NCBI RefSeq assembly: GCF_030733205.1
Contig: NZ_JASHJL010000010.1
Location: 62,001 to 126,000, forward strand
DNA: 64,000 nt
From: Mameliella sp. MMSF_3455
Lineage (GTDB): Bacteria > Pseudomonadota > Alphaproteobacteria > Rhodobacterales > Rhodobacteraceae
Reading direction: 5' to 3'
Shown: positions 41,702 to 51,276 of the stretch, in pieces
Numbering within the stretch: the stretch's first letter is position 1
How the letters are laid out: every line of letters starts with the position of its first letter
Position numbers and translations under genes: made by a program
The notes under the pieces: model-generated
Told to the model about the DNA's origin: nothing
Seen by the model: only the letters and a program-made list of their open reading frames with translations
The model's database searches: none

Positions 41702-43468
41702 CTAACCTCTGTTGGTGATCCAGCGGCACTGGTAGGGGGCCAGCGTCACGCCGTCCTCCTCAGGATGCAGCGTTTCCCCAGACAGCAGGTCCACCCATTC
41801 CTCGTCCGCAATCAGGTTGAGCGACTTGGGCGGCAGTTCCAGCTCTTCGGCGGAAACATTGTGCAGGGCAAAGATCGACTGGCTGCGGTCCAGTGCTTGC
41901 CGCCAGACCGCAAAAACCCGGTCGTCCACGGAGAGCGTGAAATTCGTGGCGTTGGGATGGAACGCCGGTTGTTTGGCGCGCAACCGCAACCGGTCTGACA
42001 GGGCGGTCAGCACGCGGGACTGGTCGCTGTCCGGATCGGCCAGCTTTTCCCGCAATTCCGGGTAGTTCCAGCGATGCCGGTTGATCGCCCGGTTCATGCC
42101 GCGCCGCGCCACGCCCTCCAGGTCGTTTTCCGTCGCCAGCATGGCGTGGATGTAGAAGGCCGGGATGCCCTCCAGCGACATGACGATGGTCTGCGAGCAG
42201 ATGAAGCGATCCACCTGCAGCCCGTCCTCGCCCTTGTAGGTGCGCTGCATGGCGGAAAAGAAGGTGGTGTTCAACTCGTAGACCGCCGTGCCGCCGCCGG
42301 GCAGTGCCCGCATCGAGGCAAGCCCGCCCGTCGCCTGGACCGTCTTGATCATCTGGGCGATTTCCTCGTCCGGCAACAGCCCCTCAGCGGGACGCATCCC
42401 GATACCGTCATGGCTGGACGAGAAGTTGAGATAGGCGCAGCCGTGCGGGGCAGGGGGCATGGCCCTTTGCCAGTTGGACAGCGCCCGCGCATCGCCGGCC
42501 AGCATCGCGTGCAGGATCAGCGGCGGCAGCGGGAAATTGTAGATCCAGTGCGCCTCGTTCAACTGGCCGAAATAGCTGAGGTTTTCCGTCTTGGGGACGT
42601 TGGTTTCGGTCAGCAGGACAATCGGTTCGGCGGCGAAATCCGCCAGCACGCGCAACAGCTGCACGATGGCGTGGGTCTTGGGCAGGTGGATCGAGGGGGT
42701 GCCCGGCTCTTTCCAGATGAAGGCCACGGCATCCAGTCGGATGATCTTGACCCCGGCATCGACGTGCAGCCGGATGATGCGAATGATTTCCAGCAGCACC
42801 TCGGGGTTGCGGAAATCAAGGTCCACCTGGTCGTGGCTGAAGGTGCACCAGACATGCTTGAGCCCGTTCGAGGTCTCGACCTCCTGCAACAGGGGCGTGG
42901 TGCGGGGACGGACCACGGCGGAGAGGTCGTCCTCGGGCGAGGCCTCGTAAAAGAACTTGTCGTAGGGTTCCTGGCCCTGCCGGTAGGCGTTGAACCAGGT
43001 GCCCTGGCTTGAGACATGGTTCAATACCAGGTCGGACATCAGGTGCCATTCCGCGCCGATCCTGCTGATGTCGGGCCAGTCCCCCAGCGTCGGGTTCACC
43101 TTGCGGTAATCCGTGACGGCAAATCCGTCGTCCGAGGTGAAGGGAAAGAAGGGCAGGATATGCACGCCGTTGACCACGCCCGTCATGTAGTTGCCCAGGA
43201 AATCGCGCAGCAGGTCCAACGGCTTGTAGACCCCGTCGATGAGGCTGTCGCCATAGGTGATCAGCACCGCGTCCTTTTGCGACCATAGCGAGTTTCCCGG
43301 CTTGCGGGCGCGTTTGCGGGCCGTCGCGCTTTCCGGCCAAAACGCCTCGATCAACCTGGTGGTCAGCTCATCGGTGTCACGGTCGGGGTAAATGCGCATC
43401 AACAGGGCGCGCAGGCGGTTGGAAAGCTGGGCGGGGGGCGTCATCGCGGATGGTCCGGCTGTGGTCAT
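41702..43468 (-). CDS. GH13 sugar phosphorylase (sucrose/glucosylglycerate phosphorylase type)
   Basis: The approximately 588-residue protein has the GH13_18 motifs FFPFTSDDGFAVTDY, the nucleophile Asp in VKIIRLDAVAFIWK, the acid/base Glu in IVLLTETN and FSSSHDGIGMRP. Members reversibly phosphorolyse sucrose, glucosylglycerate or related glucosides. A glucosylglycerate specificity is attractive because a matching synthase/phosphatase pair lies at 18757-20764, but the acceptor-site residues need comparison. The start is uncertain among ATGs at 43477, 43468 and 43444. Confidence 0.87.
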   Translation of the reverse strand: MTTAGPSAMTPPAQLSNRLRALLMRIYPDRDTDELTTRLIEAFWPESATARKRARKPGNSLWSQKDAVLITYGDSLIDGVYKPLDLLRDFLGNYMTGVVNGVHILPFFPFTSDDGFAVTDYRKVNPTLGDWPDISRIGAEWHLMSDLVLNHVSSQGTWFNAYRQGQEPYDKFFYEASPEDDLSAVVRPRTTPLLQEVETSNGLKHVWCTFSHDQVDLDFRNPEVLLEIIRIIRLHVDAGVKIIRLDAVAFIWKEPGTPSIHLPKTHAIVQLLRVLADFAAEPIVLLTETNVPKTENLSYFGQLNEAHWIYNFPLPPLILHAMLAGDARALSNWQRAMPPAPHGCAYLNFSSSHDGIGMRPAEGLLPDEEIAQMIKTVQATGGLASMRALPGGGTAVYELNTTFFSAMQRTYKGEDGLQVDRFICSQTIVMSLEGIPAFYIHAMLATENDLEGVARRGMNRAINRHRWNYPELREKLADPDSDQSRVLTALSDRLRLRAKQPAFHPNATNFTLSVDDRVFAVWRQALDRSQSIFALHNVSAEELELPPKSLNLIADEEWVDLLSGETLHPEEDGVTLAPYQCRWITNRG

Positions 43469-43626
43469 GCCAACCATATAATCGCGTCGTGCCCGGGCTT
43501 GGAAGCGGTGCGGGCCGTAACCGGCGCGATTTAAGGCCTTTTGCACGGATGTTGGGCGGGCTGGGGTCTTTCCCCCGGGCTGGACCCACAGTAGGACGGA
43601 CCGGCGCAACCGCGGGAGGCCCGGAG

Positions 43627-44103
43627 ATGGCAGAGGAAGAACTGGCACGCATCACGACATCCGCATCGCGCCGGGTGATCGGGGTCGTCTCGATGCTGGG
43701 CCTGGGTGGCCTGATGCTGTGGATGGCCTTCATGACGGCGGGAATGGCGCTGGGCTGGAAGGTCGTGCTGATTGCGCTGGGCGCGGGGGCGCTCTGGGCG
43801 GGGCAGGTGATGTGGCAGGCGACGGGGCATTCCCTGATCCTCACCGAAGACGCGCTGACCGACAGCGACGGCACCGTGGTGGCCCGTCTGGACGAGATCG
43901 AGAAGGTCGACCGCGGCATGTTTGCGATGAAGCCGTCGAACGGATTCATCATCATTCTCAAGGAACCGGGGAGCCGCGTCTGGCGGCTGGGCCTTTGGTG
44001 GCGGCTGGGCCGCAGGGTGGCCATTGGCGGCGTCACCGCCGCCTCGCAGACAAAGCCGGTGGCCGATATCATGATCCACCTGCTGAGCCAGCGAAAGAGC
44101 TGA
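43627..44103 (+). CDS. Two-helix membrane protein of unknown function
   Basis: The 158-residue protein has two membrane helices near the N terminus (GVVSMLGLGGLMLWMAFMTAG and WKVVLIALGAGALWAGQV). A soluble C-terminal half follows, of beta-strand pattern (HSLILTEDALTDSDGTVVARLDEI, FIIILKEPG, VWRLGLWWRLGRRVAIGG). The layout resembles small PH-like membrane proteins, without a firm match. GGGAGG precedes the ATG at 43627 and a terminator follows. Confidence 0.78.
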   Translation: MAEEELARITTSASRRVIGVVSMLGLGGLMLWMAFMTAGMALGWKVVLIALGAGALWAGQVMWQATGHSLILTEDALTDSDGTVVARLDEIEKVDRGMFAMKPSNGFIIILKEPGSRVWRLGLWWRLGRRVAIGGVTAASQTKPVADIMIHLLSQRKS

Positions 44104-44113
44104 TCGGATAGCG

Positions 44114-44143
44114 AAGGGGCCACGGCAGATGCCGCGGCCCCTT
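44114..44143. terminator. Bidirectional terminator
   Basis: AAGGGGCC and GGCCCCTT form the base of a long stem with an inner CGGCA/TGCCG pairing. It lies between the convergent genes ending at 44103 (plus) and 44170 (minus). Confidence 0.8.
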
Positions 44144-44169
44144 GCTCTTCGGACAACCGATTGGGGTAA

Positions 44170-44721
44170 TCAGGCCGGCTGCTCGAAGACGACTTGCGGT
44201 GCGTAGCGCGGGCGCGTGAAACTGTAGGTGCGGATCTCGAAAGTATCGAGGCCGACGCTGAACACCGGGCTGTAGTTGTCCCATGTCTCGACCAGGATCA
44301 GCTGTTCACCGTTGACGCCGGACGGCAGCTTGTCTGCATAGGCCGCGAGGTCCGCGTCTGCGAGACTGGGATAGTCGCCGCGTTGCTGCGACCAGCTCAC
44401 CCGCCAACCGCCATGGCTTTCGCTGTATTGCACGATCGTGATGCGCAGGTCGCTCTCGGCGCCGCTGGTCTTGGTCAGGTTGCGCAGGAGGTGGCGGGCA
44501 TTGGTCAGGTAATCCGGCGTGATCGCCCCGGTCTCGCGGGACAGCATGTCACCGATGACGTAGTTGGCCTTCTGGTTGACCGCTTGCTGTCGGAAGGCGT
44601 CGAAATAGGTCCATCCGACACCGAACAGGAACAGCAGTGCGGGAAAGACGATCACTGCCTCGACGTTGACGAAGCCACGGGTGTCGCGCGCAAAGCGGGC
44701 AAGGAAAGCGGGAAGTCGCAT
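44170..44721 (-). CDS. TadE-like pilus-assembly-type protein (set 1, second)
   Basis: The 183-residue protein has the TadE signature: a short basic N terminus, then DTRGFVNVEAVIVFPALLFLFGVGWTYFDAF with a conserved Glu in the hydrophobic segment. The rest is a secreted domain ending FTRPRYAPQVVFEQ. Its counterpart in set 2 is 53657-54217 (FTRPRFAPKIVW at the same place). No tad ATPase or secretion gene is in the window. Confidence 0.86.
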   Translation of the reverse strand: MRLPAFLARFARDTRGFVNVEAVIVFPALLFLFGVGWTYFDAFRQQAVNQKANYVIGDMLSRETGAITPDYLTNARHLLRNLTKTSGAESDLRITIVQYSESHGGWRVSWSQQRGDYPSLADADLAAYADKLPSGVNGEQLILVETWDNYSPVFSVGLDTFEIRTYSFTRPRYAPQVVFEQPA

Positions 44722-44733
44722 GGCTGGATCTCC

Positions 44734-45267
44734 TCAGCTGGGCTCGTAGACGAAGGCAGAGGTCGACACGATGGCGGTATAGCCCTCGGTGTCCTTGGGC
44801 AGGCTGGCGTTCAGCGTCGACGCGGGTGTCAGTGGGCGGAACTTGTAGCAGGCGCGCAGGAACATCATCTGGCCTCCGGCCCCGTGACTGAAATTGCGCT
44901 GGGGCGTCGCCTCCTGGCTGATGTCCGCGCAATCGGCCGAGGCCGGCGGGGCGACGTAGTTGCGCATGTCCAGCGGGATCATTTCCAGGTGCAGCGTCTC
45001 GTTGCAGCCGGGCAGGACCGTGGTCTTGGCACAGATCGATGCCTTGAGCGCGTCATGGCTGGGCGCGGTCACGCCGATCTTGAGTTCGCGCACGGACTGG
45101 TCCAGGGCGCGCTCCAATTGGGTGTGGCGCACGGTGATCATGCCGATTTCGACCGCCGAGACGATGATGGCCACGAACAGCGGCACCCAGAGGGCGTAGG
45201 GGACAACCGCGTTGCCGGCCTCGTCGGACCAGAAGCGGCGCAGGGCGGGACAGGACGCGCGGGTCAT
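44734..45267 (-). CDS. TadE/TadF-like protein (set 1, first)
   Basis: The 177-residue protein has a basic start, DEAGNAVVPYALWVPLFVAIIVSAVEIG as its membrane segment, and a secreted part with three to four cysteines (ASICAKTTVLPGCNE, SADCADI, LRACYKF). It is colinear with 53115-53651, including RACxKxxP and TSAFVxEP near the end. It overlaps the TadG-like gene stop by 4 bases. Confidence 0.85.
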   Translation of the reverse strand: MTRASCPALRRFWSDEAGNAVVPYALWVPLFVAIIVSAVEIGMITVRHTQLERALDQSVRELKIGVTAPSHDALKASICAKTTVLPGCNETLHLEMIPLDMRNYVAPPASADCADISQEATPQRNFSHGAGGQMMFLRACYKFRPLTPASTLNASLPKDTEGYTAIVSTSAFVYEPS

Positions 45268-47297
45268 TGGGTCAGCCTCAGTTGGGTGATGGTCTGCGCT
45301 ATACCTGCGAAGGTGTCATGCAGGTCGGCGCCTTCGACATCGAAGAAATGCGCGGGCGAGGAGGCGCAGTTCGACATGGCCTCCAGGCCGCGCGAGGGGG
45401 CTTCGAAACCGATTGCAAAAACCACGATCCCCTGCGCCTTGGCGGAGTCGCAGATCGCGTCCAGCCGCGCATCGGCGCTGTTGGGGCCGGCCACCACCTC
45501 GTAAGGCTGCGAGATCGTATGGTATCGCGCGTTGCTGATGAAACCGTGGTTGACCGGCTGAGAGAAAAGGTAGCTTGCCGCGGCCTGCGTCCCGAACCGG
45601 TCGTAGAGTTCGATGTAATTCAGTTCGTGGACGTGATCCGGATCGCCACCAACCCCGTCAACCGTGGACTGGTATCGTTCGGACCAGTCGCTTGCCGTGC
45701 GGGTCCAGTAGTATTTCGCGATCTCTGTGCCGGTTGACCAGCTTGTGAAATCGAAGGTCGAATAGTTGTAGGTGCGTCCCGGGATCGTCTCGTGGTTCAT
45801 GACCGGTCCCAAATCGGGCAGGGAACCATTGGTGTCGTTGTTCACCCCGTAGTAAAGCGAAGTCCTGCCAGCCTTGACCGACGCGCCCATGAATTGCGCG
45901 CTGTCGGTCAGATCAGCGTCTGTCGCGATCAGGGTCGCGATTGCACCTTCAAGGAAATCGTCAACGTCCTTCGGGCCCCCGTCCGGGAAGCCTTCGATCT
46001 TGTGCGCGATGTCATGAATTCCGTCGTTGTTCGTGTCGAAGTAGAACACGACGTTCGAAATGTCTTTCGAATAGGTCGGGAAGTAGTCGGTGATATCCGT
46101 GCTGCTACTGTAGCGTTCCAGGCGGACCGAGTAGTCATCGTCTGCGAATGTCTCTGTGCCCTTGGTGTTGACCCAGACGCCGGTCATAGCGCCGGGATCC
46201 TTCATGGTTTCGGGCAGGTCGAATTGCGTGGTGTTTTCCCCATCCGTCATCACGACGATGTATTTCATCGTGTTGTTCACGTCGAAATCCACGGGGCGCG
46301 CGGCATTGGACACGGCGACAAGGCCATCGTCGGCCATTGCCTGAACCGCCGGGCGGGCTGCGGGATCAAGCAGTGCGGTGCCCCATTTCATGCCCACGTC
46401 GATTGCCGTATTGCCCCAGGCCTCGAGCGCGGCGATCTGCGTCTTCAGCTGGGTGGCATCGGAACTGTGCGGCACAATCGCGGCGTTGTCGCCATCGCGA
46501 CACCACTGATAGGGGGTGTGGCCTCCGGCGGTCGAGCGTGAATAGGGGTCGAAATGGCCGACCTGTTGCAATGGTGTGTCGGGGGCAAGTGCCGTCGTCG
46601 CAAAGGAGGCCGCGGAGAACTCGGCGCAGGCCGAATGGAAATGCTGGCGGTCCAGTGCGAAATACTGCGATACCGTGGCACCCATGTTGACGGTCGCGTT
46701 GTAGGGAATGACCGAGATCGAAACCCCCGTGTCGGTTCCGGGCGGCATCAGGATGTTGACGAACTCCTGTGCGGCGTCGCGCAGGTTGTCGATCTTGCTG
46801 TTTCTGCCCATCGACCCCGACACGTCGAGCACCATCGAGATTTCCAGGTTGGAACTGTAATGCTCGGCTGCGGCAAGGCCGGAAGAGTCCAGCGAATCCA
46901 CGCCGATCAGTGACATGAAACCGGATTGGATCGATGCCTCGCCCCTTGCCGCCACGCGTTTCGAAGACAGGTCCTGTTCGATCTGCACCGTGGTCAGCGC
47001 GTCGCCCAACCCCATGACCGTGAGATAGTCGCGGACGACGGTCTCGGGCGCTTGCACGTTGTCGAGGTTGGCGGCGGCCAGAACCGCGCGGTCAAGCGTG
47101 TTCTGGACCTTGGTGCGCTTCAGTTCGGCATGCATCATGTCGACGCCGACGCCCCCGAAGATCATCATGACCAGCGATCCGACGATCGCGAGGTAGGACA
47201 TGTTGCCGGATGTGTCGGCGGCAAAGCGGCGAAGCTCGTTTCGCAGGCCGGCGCCGCACGACGCGAGCGCCGTGAGGCTGGTGGTTGATCTAAACAT
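45264..47297 (-). CDS. TadG-like VWA protein (set 1)
   Basis: The 677-residue protein has an N-terminal membrane helix (MSYLAIVGSLVMMIFGGVGVD), then a VWA domain with the MIDAS motif MVLDVSGSMGRNSK and KYIVVMTDGENTTQF. After MTDG comes a module with FYFDTNNDGIHDIAHKIEGF, a DxNxDGxxD loop of the Ca-binding (dockerin/thrombospondin-like) kind, and LPDLGPVMNHETIPGRTYNY. The C terminus ends TQLRLTQ. The set 2 TadG proteins carry the same module at a different point. The start has AAGGTGT upstream. Confidence 0.86.
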   Translation of the reverse strand: MFRSTTSLTALASCGAGLRNELRRFAADTSGNMSYLAIVGSLVMMIFGGVGVDMMHAELKRTKVQNTLDRAVLAAANLDNVQAPETVVRDYLTVMGLGDALTTVQIEQDLSSKRVAARGEASIQSGFMSLIGVDSLDSSGLAAAEHYSSNLEISMVLDVSGSMGRNSKIDNLRDAAQEFVNILMPPGTDTGVSISVIPYNATVNMGATVSQYFALDRQHFHSACAEFSAASFATTALAPDTPLQQVGHFDPYSRSTAGGHTPYQWCRDGDNAAIVPHSSDATQLKTQIAALEAWGNTAIDVGMKWGTALLDPAARPAVQAMADDGLVAVSNAARPVDFDVNNTMKYIVVMTDGENTTQFDLPETMKDPGAMTGVWVNTKGTETFADDDYSVRLERYSSSTDITDYFPTYSKDISNVVFYFDTNNDGIHDIAHKIEGFPDGGPKDVDDFLEGAIATLIATDADLTDSAQFMGASVKAGRTSLYYGVNNDTNGSLPDLGPVMNHETIPGRTYNYSTFDFTSWSTGTEIAKYYWTRTASDWSERYQSTVDGVGGDPDHVHELNYIELYDRFGTQAAASYLFSQPVNHGFISNARYHTISQPYEVVAGPNSADARLDAICDSAKAQGIVVFAIGFEAPSRGLEAMSNCASSPAHFFDVEGADLHDTFAGIAQTITQLRLTQ

Positions 47298-47649
47298 TCG
47301 GACACCTTTCAACCGGGTCGCCACGGCAGCCCCGGAACGCCGTGGACGGATCAGATTTGATGACAATTTTATGCCATTTCAAAATGGCCAAACTTGGGCG
47401 GTCGTGGTCGAGTTTTCCTTGAACTCAAGGGGTTGGCGGGACAGTGCGAGGCGGCTTTGTGGCATTGTTTCACCTGGGCCGACGATGGTCCCGCAGGGGT
47501 TGTGGCAGGCGCTGCGGGCGACTCGGTCAAATCCGGGGTTGGGACACGGCCCATGCCGGGCTAGGCTGATCCTGCGTGCTCCCGTCAAGAGGAGCCATGC
47601 GCGCGGGGTGCGGCGCGCCCCGCGCGGACACTGGAAAGGAAGGAAACCC
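47298..47649. promoter_or_regulatory. Divergent intergenic region tadG (set 1) / gdh
   Basis: An AT-rich core contains the inverted repeat GCCATTT-CA-AAATGGC (47373-47388), a plausible operator. A sigma70-like pair, TTGGGA (47539-47544) and TAGGCT (47562-47567), with a 17-base spacer could drive gdh. The remainder of this 352-base stretch shows no gene I can support. Confidence 0.4.
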
Positions 47650-49104
47650 ATGTCCGTCGTTACCGAGCGGCCCGCCGTGCCGTCCAATGAGCCGACCTTC
47701 AGACAGTCAGTCGATCTTATGTTCAACCGCGCGGTTGCGCTGATGGACCTTCCGCCCGGCCTGGAGGAAAAGATCAGGGTGTGCAACGCCACCTACACGG
47801 TCCGCTTCGGCGTGCGGCTGCGGGGCAAGATCCAGACGTTTACCGGCTATCGCTCGGTGCACTCGGAACACATGGAGCCGGTCAAGGGCGGCATCCGTTT
47901 CGCCCCCGAGGTCAACCAGGACGAGGTCGAGGCCCTGGCCGCACTGATGACCTATAAATGTGCCCTGGTCGAAACGCCGTTCGGCGGGTCCAAGGGCGGG
48001 CTTTGCGTCGATCCCCGCCAATACGACGAGCATGAGCTGGAGCAGATCACCCGGCGCTTTGCCTATGAGCTGATCAAGCGGGACCTGATCAATCCCTCGC
48101 AGAACGTGCCCGCGCCCGACATGGGCACCAGCGAGCGCGAGATGGCCTGGATCGCCGACCAGTACCGGCGCATGCATACCACCGACATCAACGGCAACGC
48201 CTGTGTCACCGGCAAGCCGACCAATGCCGGCGGTATCCAGGGCCGGACAGAGGCCACCGGTCGCGGCGTGCAATACGCGCTGCGCGAGTTCTTTCGCCAT
48301 ACCGAGGACAAGGCCAAGGCGGGGCTTGCGGGCACGCTGGACGGCAAGCGCATCGTCGTCCAGGGGCTGGGCAACGTGGGTTTCCACGCCGCCAAGTTCC
48401 TGCAGGAGGAAGACGGCGCCCGGATCACCGGTATCATCGAGAGGGACGGGGCGCTGTTCAATCCAGACGGGCTGGACGTGCAATCGGTGCGTGACTGGAT
48501 CGTCCGTCATGGTGGAGTGACGGGCTATCCGGACGCCAATCATACCGCCGAGGGCGCACAGGTGCTGGAAGCGGAATGCGACATCCTTATCCCGGCCGCG
48601 CTGGAAGGGGTCATCAACCTTGGCAACGCGCATAACATCAAGGCCTCGCTGATCATCGAGGCCGCGAACGGCCCGATCACTGCCGGGGCCGATGACATCC
48701 TGCGTGAAAGGGGCGTCGTCATCATTCCCGACATGTACGCCAACGCCGGTGGTGTGACGGTGTCCTATTTCGAATGGGTCAAGAACCTGAGTCACATCCG
48801 CTTTGGCCGGATGCAGCGCCGCCAGGAAGAGGCCCGGCACGAGCTGATCGTGCGCGAGCTAGAGCGGTTGTCGGATCATTTGGGCGACAAGTGGTCAATG
48901 ACGCCGGACTTCAAGGCGCGCTACCTGCGCGGGGCGGACGAACTGGAACTGGTGCGCTCGGGGCTGGATGACACGATGCGTATCGCCTACCAGTCCATCA
49001 GCGAGGTCTGGCACAGCCGCAAGGATGTCACCGACCTGCGCACCGCCGCCTTCATCGTGGCCATCGACAGGGTTGCGGCCAGCTATCGCGCCAAGGGGCT
49101 CTGA
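47650..49104 (+). CDS. Glutamate dehydrogenase
   Basis: The 484-residue protein has the GDH signatures VKGGIRFAPEVNQDEVEALA, MTYKCALVETPFGGSKGG with the catalytic Lys, and the Rossmann motif VVQGLGNVGFHAAKFL. It interconverts glutamate and 2-oxoglutarate plus ammonia. At 484 residues it is somewhat longer than typical 420-450-residue enzymes. Cofactor specificity is undecided. It splits the two divergent tadG/tadE sets, perhaps by an insertion or inversion. Confidence 0.93.
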   Translation: MSVVTERPAVPSNEPTFRQSVDLMFNRAVALMDLPPGLEEKIRVCNATYTVRFGVRLRGKIQTFTGYRSVHSEHMEPVKGGIRFAPEVNQDEVEALAALMTYKCALVETPFGGSKGGLCVDPRQYDEHELEQITRRFAYELIKRDLINPSQNVPAPDMGTSEREMAWIADQYRRMHTTDINGNACVTGKPTNAGGIQGRTEATGRGVQYALREFFRHTEDKAKAGLAGTLDGKRIVVQGLGNVGFHAAKFLQEEDGARITGIIERDGALFNPDGLDVQSVRDWIVRHGGVTGYPDANHTAEGAQVLEAECDILIPAALEGVINLGNAHNIKASLIIEAANGPITAGADDILRERGVVIIPDMYANAGGVTVSYFEWVKNLSHIRFGRMQRRQEEARHELIVRELERLSDHLGDKWSMTPDFKARYLRGADELELVRSGLDDTMRIAYQSISEVWHSRKDVTDLRTAAFIVAIDRVAASYRAKGL

Positions 49105-49122
49105 TCGCGGCAAATGCACCGC

Positions 49123-49149
49123 AAGGGGCGGCCGGATCGGTCGCCCTTT
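49123..49149 (+). terminator. Terminator after gdh
   Basis: AAGGGGCGGCC pairs with GGTCGCCCTTT around GGATC, with T bases following. It lies about 18 bases after the gdh stop. Confidence 0.7.
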
Positions 49150-49296
49150 GTGATGAAAGCCGACCGAACTTGTAGAAAATCATCTTCTTAGGCCATTCTT
49201 CTGCCGCATTTCTGGCCGGAGGGTTGACCGAATCTTACTCGAAAACGGGTTCCGTTCCGCCGGTTTCGTTCCGTGCGGTCAAATCGGAGACCCAAG

Positions 49297-51108
49297 ATGG
49301 CAAGATTTGCATTCACGTCCCGCTCCCCCCTGCTGCGCGCCTCAAGCGCGATCGGACGTTTCGTCCGCGACGAGAGCGGCACCATCACCATCTATTCGGT
49401 CTACATCGCGCTGCTGGCCATGACGATCATGGGCGCCTCTGTCGATCTCATGCGGCAAGAAGCGTCGCGGGCGCGACTGCAGACGACACTGGACCGCGCG
49501 GTGCTGGCCGCCGCCGATCTGGACCAGTTCCAGGATCCGACCTTCGTGGTGAACGATTACGTCGCCAAGGCAGGGCTGGATTCGTTCGTCACCAGTATCA
49601 ATGTCACCCAGGGCCTGAACGAACGCACCGTCGGCGCCGATGCGGCGTCCAGCCTGTCGACCCTGTTCCTGCGCATGTCAGGCCGGGACGTTCTGCCCGC
49701 AAACGCGCTGGCCACTGCCGAGGAGCGCATCGCCAACGTCGAGATCAGCCTTGTGCTGGATATTTCCGGATCGATGCGCTGGAACGGTCGGCTGGACAAT
49801 CTCAAGCCGGCCGCCAAGAACTTTGTCCAGAAGGTCATGTCCGAAAGCGCCGAAAGCGTCACGACCCTGAACCTGATCCCCTTCGCGGGCCAGGTGAACC
49901 CGGGCGACGAGATGTTCGAGTATTTTCGCGGCGAGCGGCCTTCTGTCCCGGTGGTCGAACTCGAGGTGCCTGACGGCGGCACACCGGATTTCTTCCCGCC
50001 CTGGGAGCAGGCGATCTCGAACATCGTGATGTATTTTGACACGGACGGTGACGATATCTTTGACCGCGCGCACAAGATCCAAGGGTTCCCCGAAGACGCG
50101 CCGCGCGACGTCGATGAGTTTTTTCGCGGTGCCGTGGCCGAGGCGGTTTCACGGGACTGGCGACTGTCGTCCTCCAGCGAGTTTCTGGGCATCTCGATCA
50201 AGGGGGGCACACAAACCACCAGGTATTTCACGGTGCGGGGCGATTCCAACGGACCCTTGTCCGACCTTGGTCCCACCAAGAACAAGGGCAAGATCCCCGG
50301 GACGGAAGTGTCCTATGGGTCGATCGACTTCGAGAGTTGGGAGGCGTCCTACGACGGCCCGGGCGCGGCGCAGGGGCTGGCCGAGATCAATATCAACATG
50401 CCGTCCAGCTGCATCGAGATCGACAGCTTCGAATTCGCCAATTCCAACCTGCCCGTGTCAGACGAATACGTTCCCCATTTTCATCACTGGGACACTGCGC
50501 CGGATGTGATGGACTGGGGATGGTGCCCCGAGGACGACACCGCGATCCAGTACTACTCGGCCGATCCGGCCGGCCTGCAGCAATTCATCGACGACATCCG
50601 GATGCATGACGGTACGGGTGCGCAATTCGGCATGAAATACGCGCTGGCGTTGCTGGATCCGACGACGCGCGATGCGGTCAGCCACCTGATTTCCGAAGGC
50701 GTGATCGAGGCCCGCTTTCAGGGGCGGCCGATCGACTGGAACGACCCGGAGACCGAGAAATACATCGTCCTGATGACCGATGGTCAGATCACCGACCAGT
50801 TCCGCCCCAACAATCCCTACGCGCCGATCAATGGTGAGGTGGAATTGCTGAACCAGGGCGCGGCCAGCTATCACGTCCGCACCGGACGTGCGTCCAACCT
50901 GGCCAATTTCTACCAGCAATGCGACCTGGCGCGCGAACGGGGGGTCACGGTCTTTACCATCGCTTTCGAGACCACGGTCGCAGCGGCAGAGGAAATGCGG
51001 CTTTGCGCCTCGTCCGACAGCCATTTCTTCCATGTCCACGGCTCCGAGATCATCGATGCCTTTGACAGTATCGCTCGCCAGATAAACAACCTGAGGCTGA
51101 TCCAATGA
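49297..51108 (+). CDS. TadG-like VWA protein (set 2, copy A)
   Basis: The 603-residue protein has a membrane helix (IYSVYIALLAMTIMGASVDLM), the MIDAS motif LVLDISGSMRWN near residue 150-160 and KYIVLMTDGQITDQF. Between these lies the module with FDTDGDDIFDRAHKIQGFPE (about residue 246), LSDLGPTKNKGKIPGTEVSY and then HFHHWDTAPDVMDWGWCPED. It is highly similar to the next gene, so they are tandem paralogues. It ends INNLRLIQ like copy B. Confidence 0.88.
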   Translation: MARFAFTSRSPLLRASSAIGRFVRDESGTITIYSVYIALLAMTIMGASVDLMRQEASRARLQTTLDRAVLAAADLDQFQDPTFVVNDYVAKAGLDSFVTSINVTQGLNERTVGADAASSLSTLFLRMSGRDVLPANALATAEERIANVEISLVLDISGSMRWNGRLDNLKPAAKNFVQKVMSESAESVTTLNLIPFAGQVNPGDEMFEYFRGERPSVPVVELEVPDGGTPDFFPPWEQAISNIVMYFDTDGDDIFDRAHKIQGFPEDAPRDVDEFFRGAVAEAVSRDWRLSSSSEFLGISIKGGTQTTRYFTVRGDSNGPLSDLGPTKNKGKIPGTEVSYGSIDFESWEASYDGPGAAQGLAEININMPSSCIEIDSFEFANSNLPVSDEYVPHFHHWDTAPDVMDWGWCPEDDTAIQYYSADPAGLQQFIDDIRMHDGTGAQFGMKYALALLDPTTRDAVSHLISEGVIEARFQGRPIDWNDPETEKYIVLMTDGQITDQFRPNNPYAPINGEVELLNQGAASYHVRTGRASNLANFYQQCDLARERGVTVFTIAFETTVAAAEEMRLCASSDSHFFHVHGSEIIDAFDSIARQINNLRLIQ

Positions 51109-51276
51109 CATGGGGTGCTGAACCTGAGGGTGGTGTCACCTATTCATTTGGATATGCCGAAGCAGCAATACCACGGAAAAAATCCAAGACTGTACCGGTT
51201 TGCGCCTCAATACAGGCACAATTGTTAACCATTCCCTACTGCGGCCAGAAAGGCCTGTCGAAGTGGGAGAATGGTC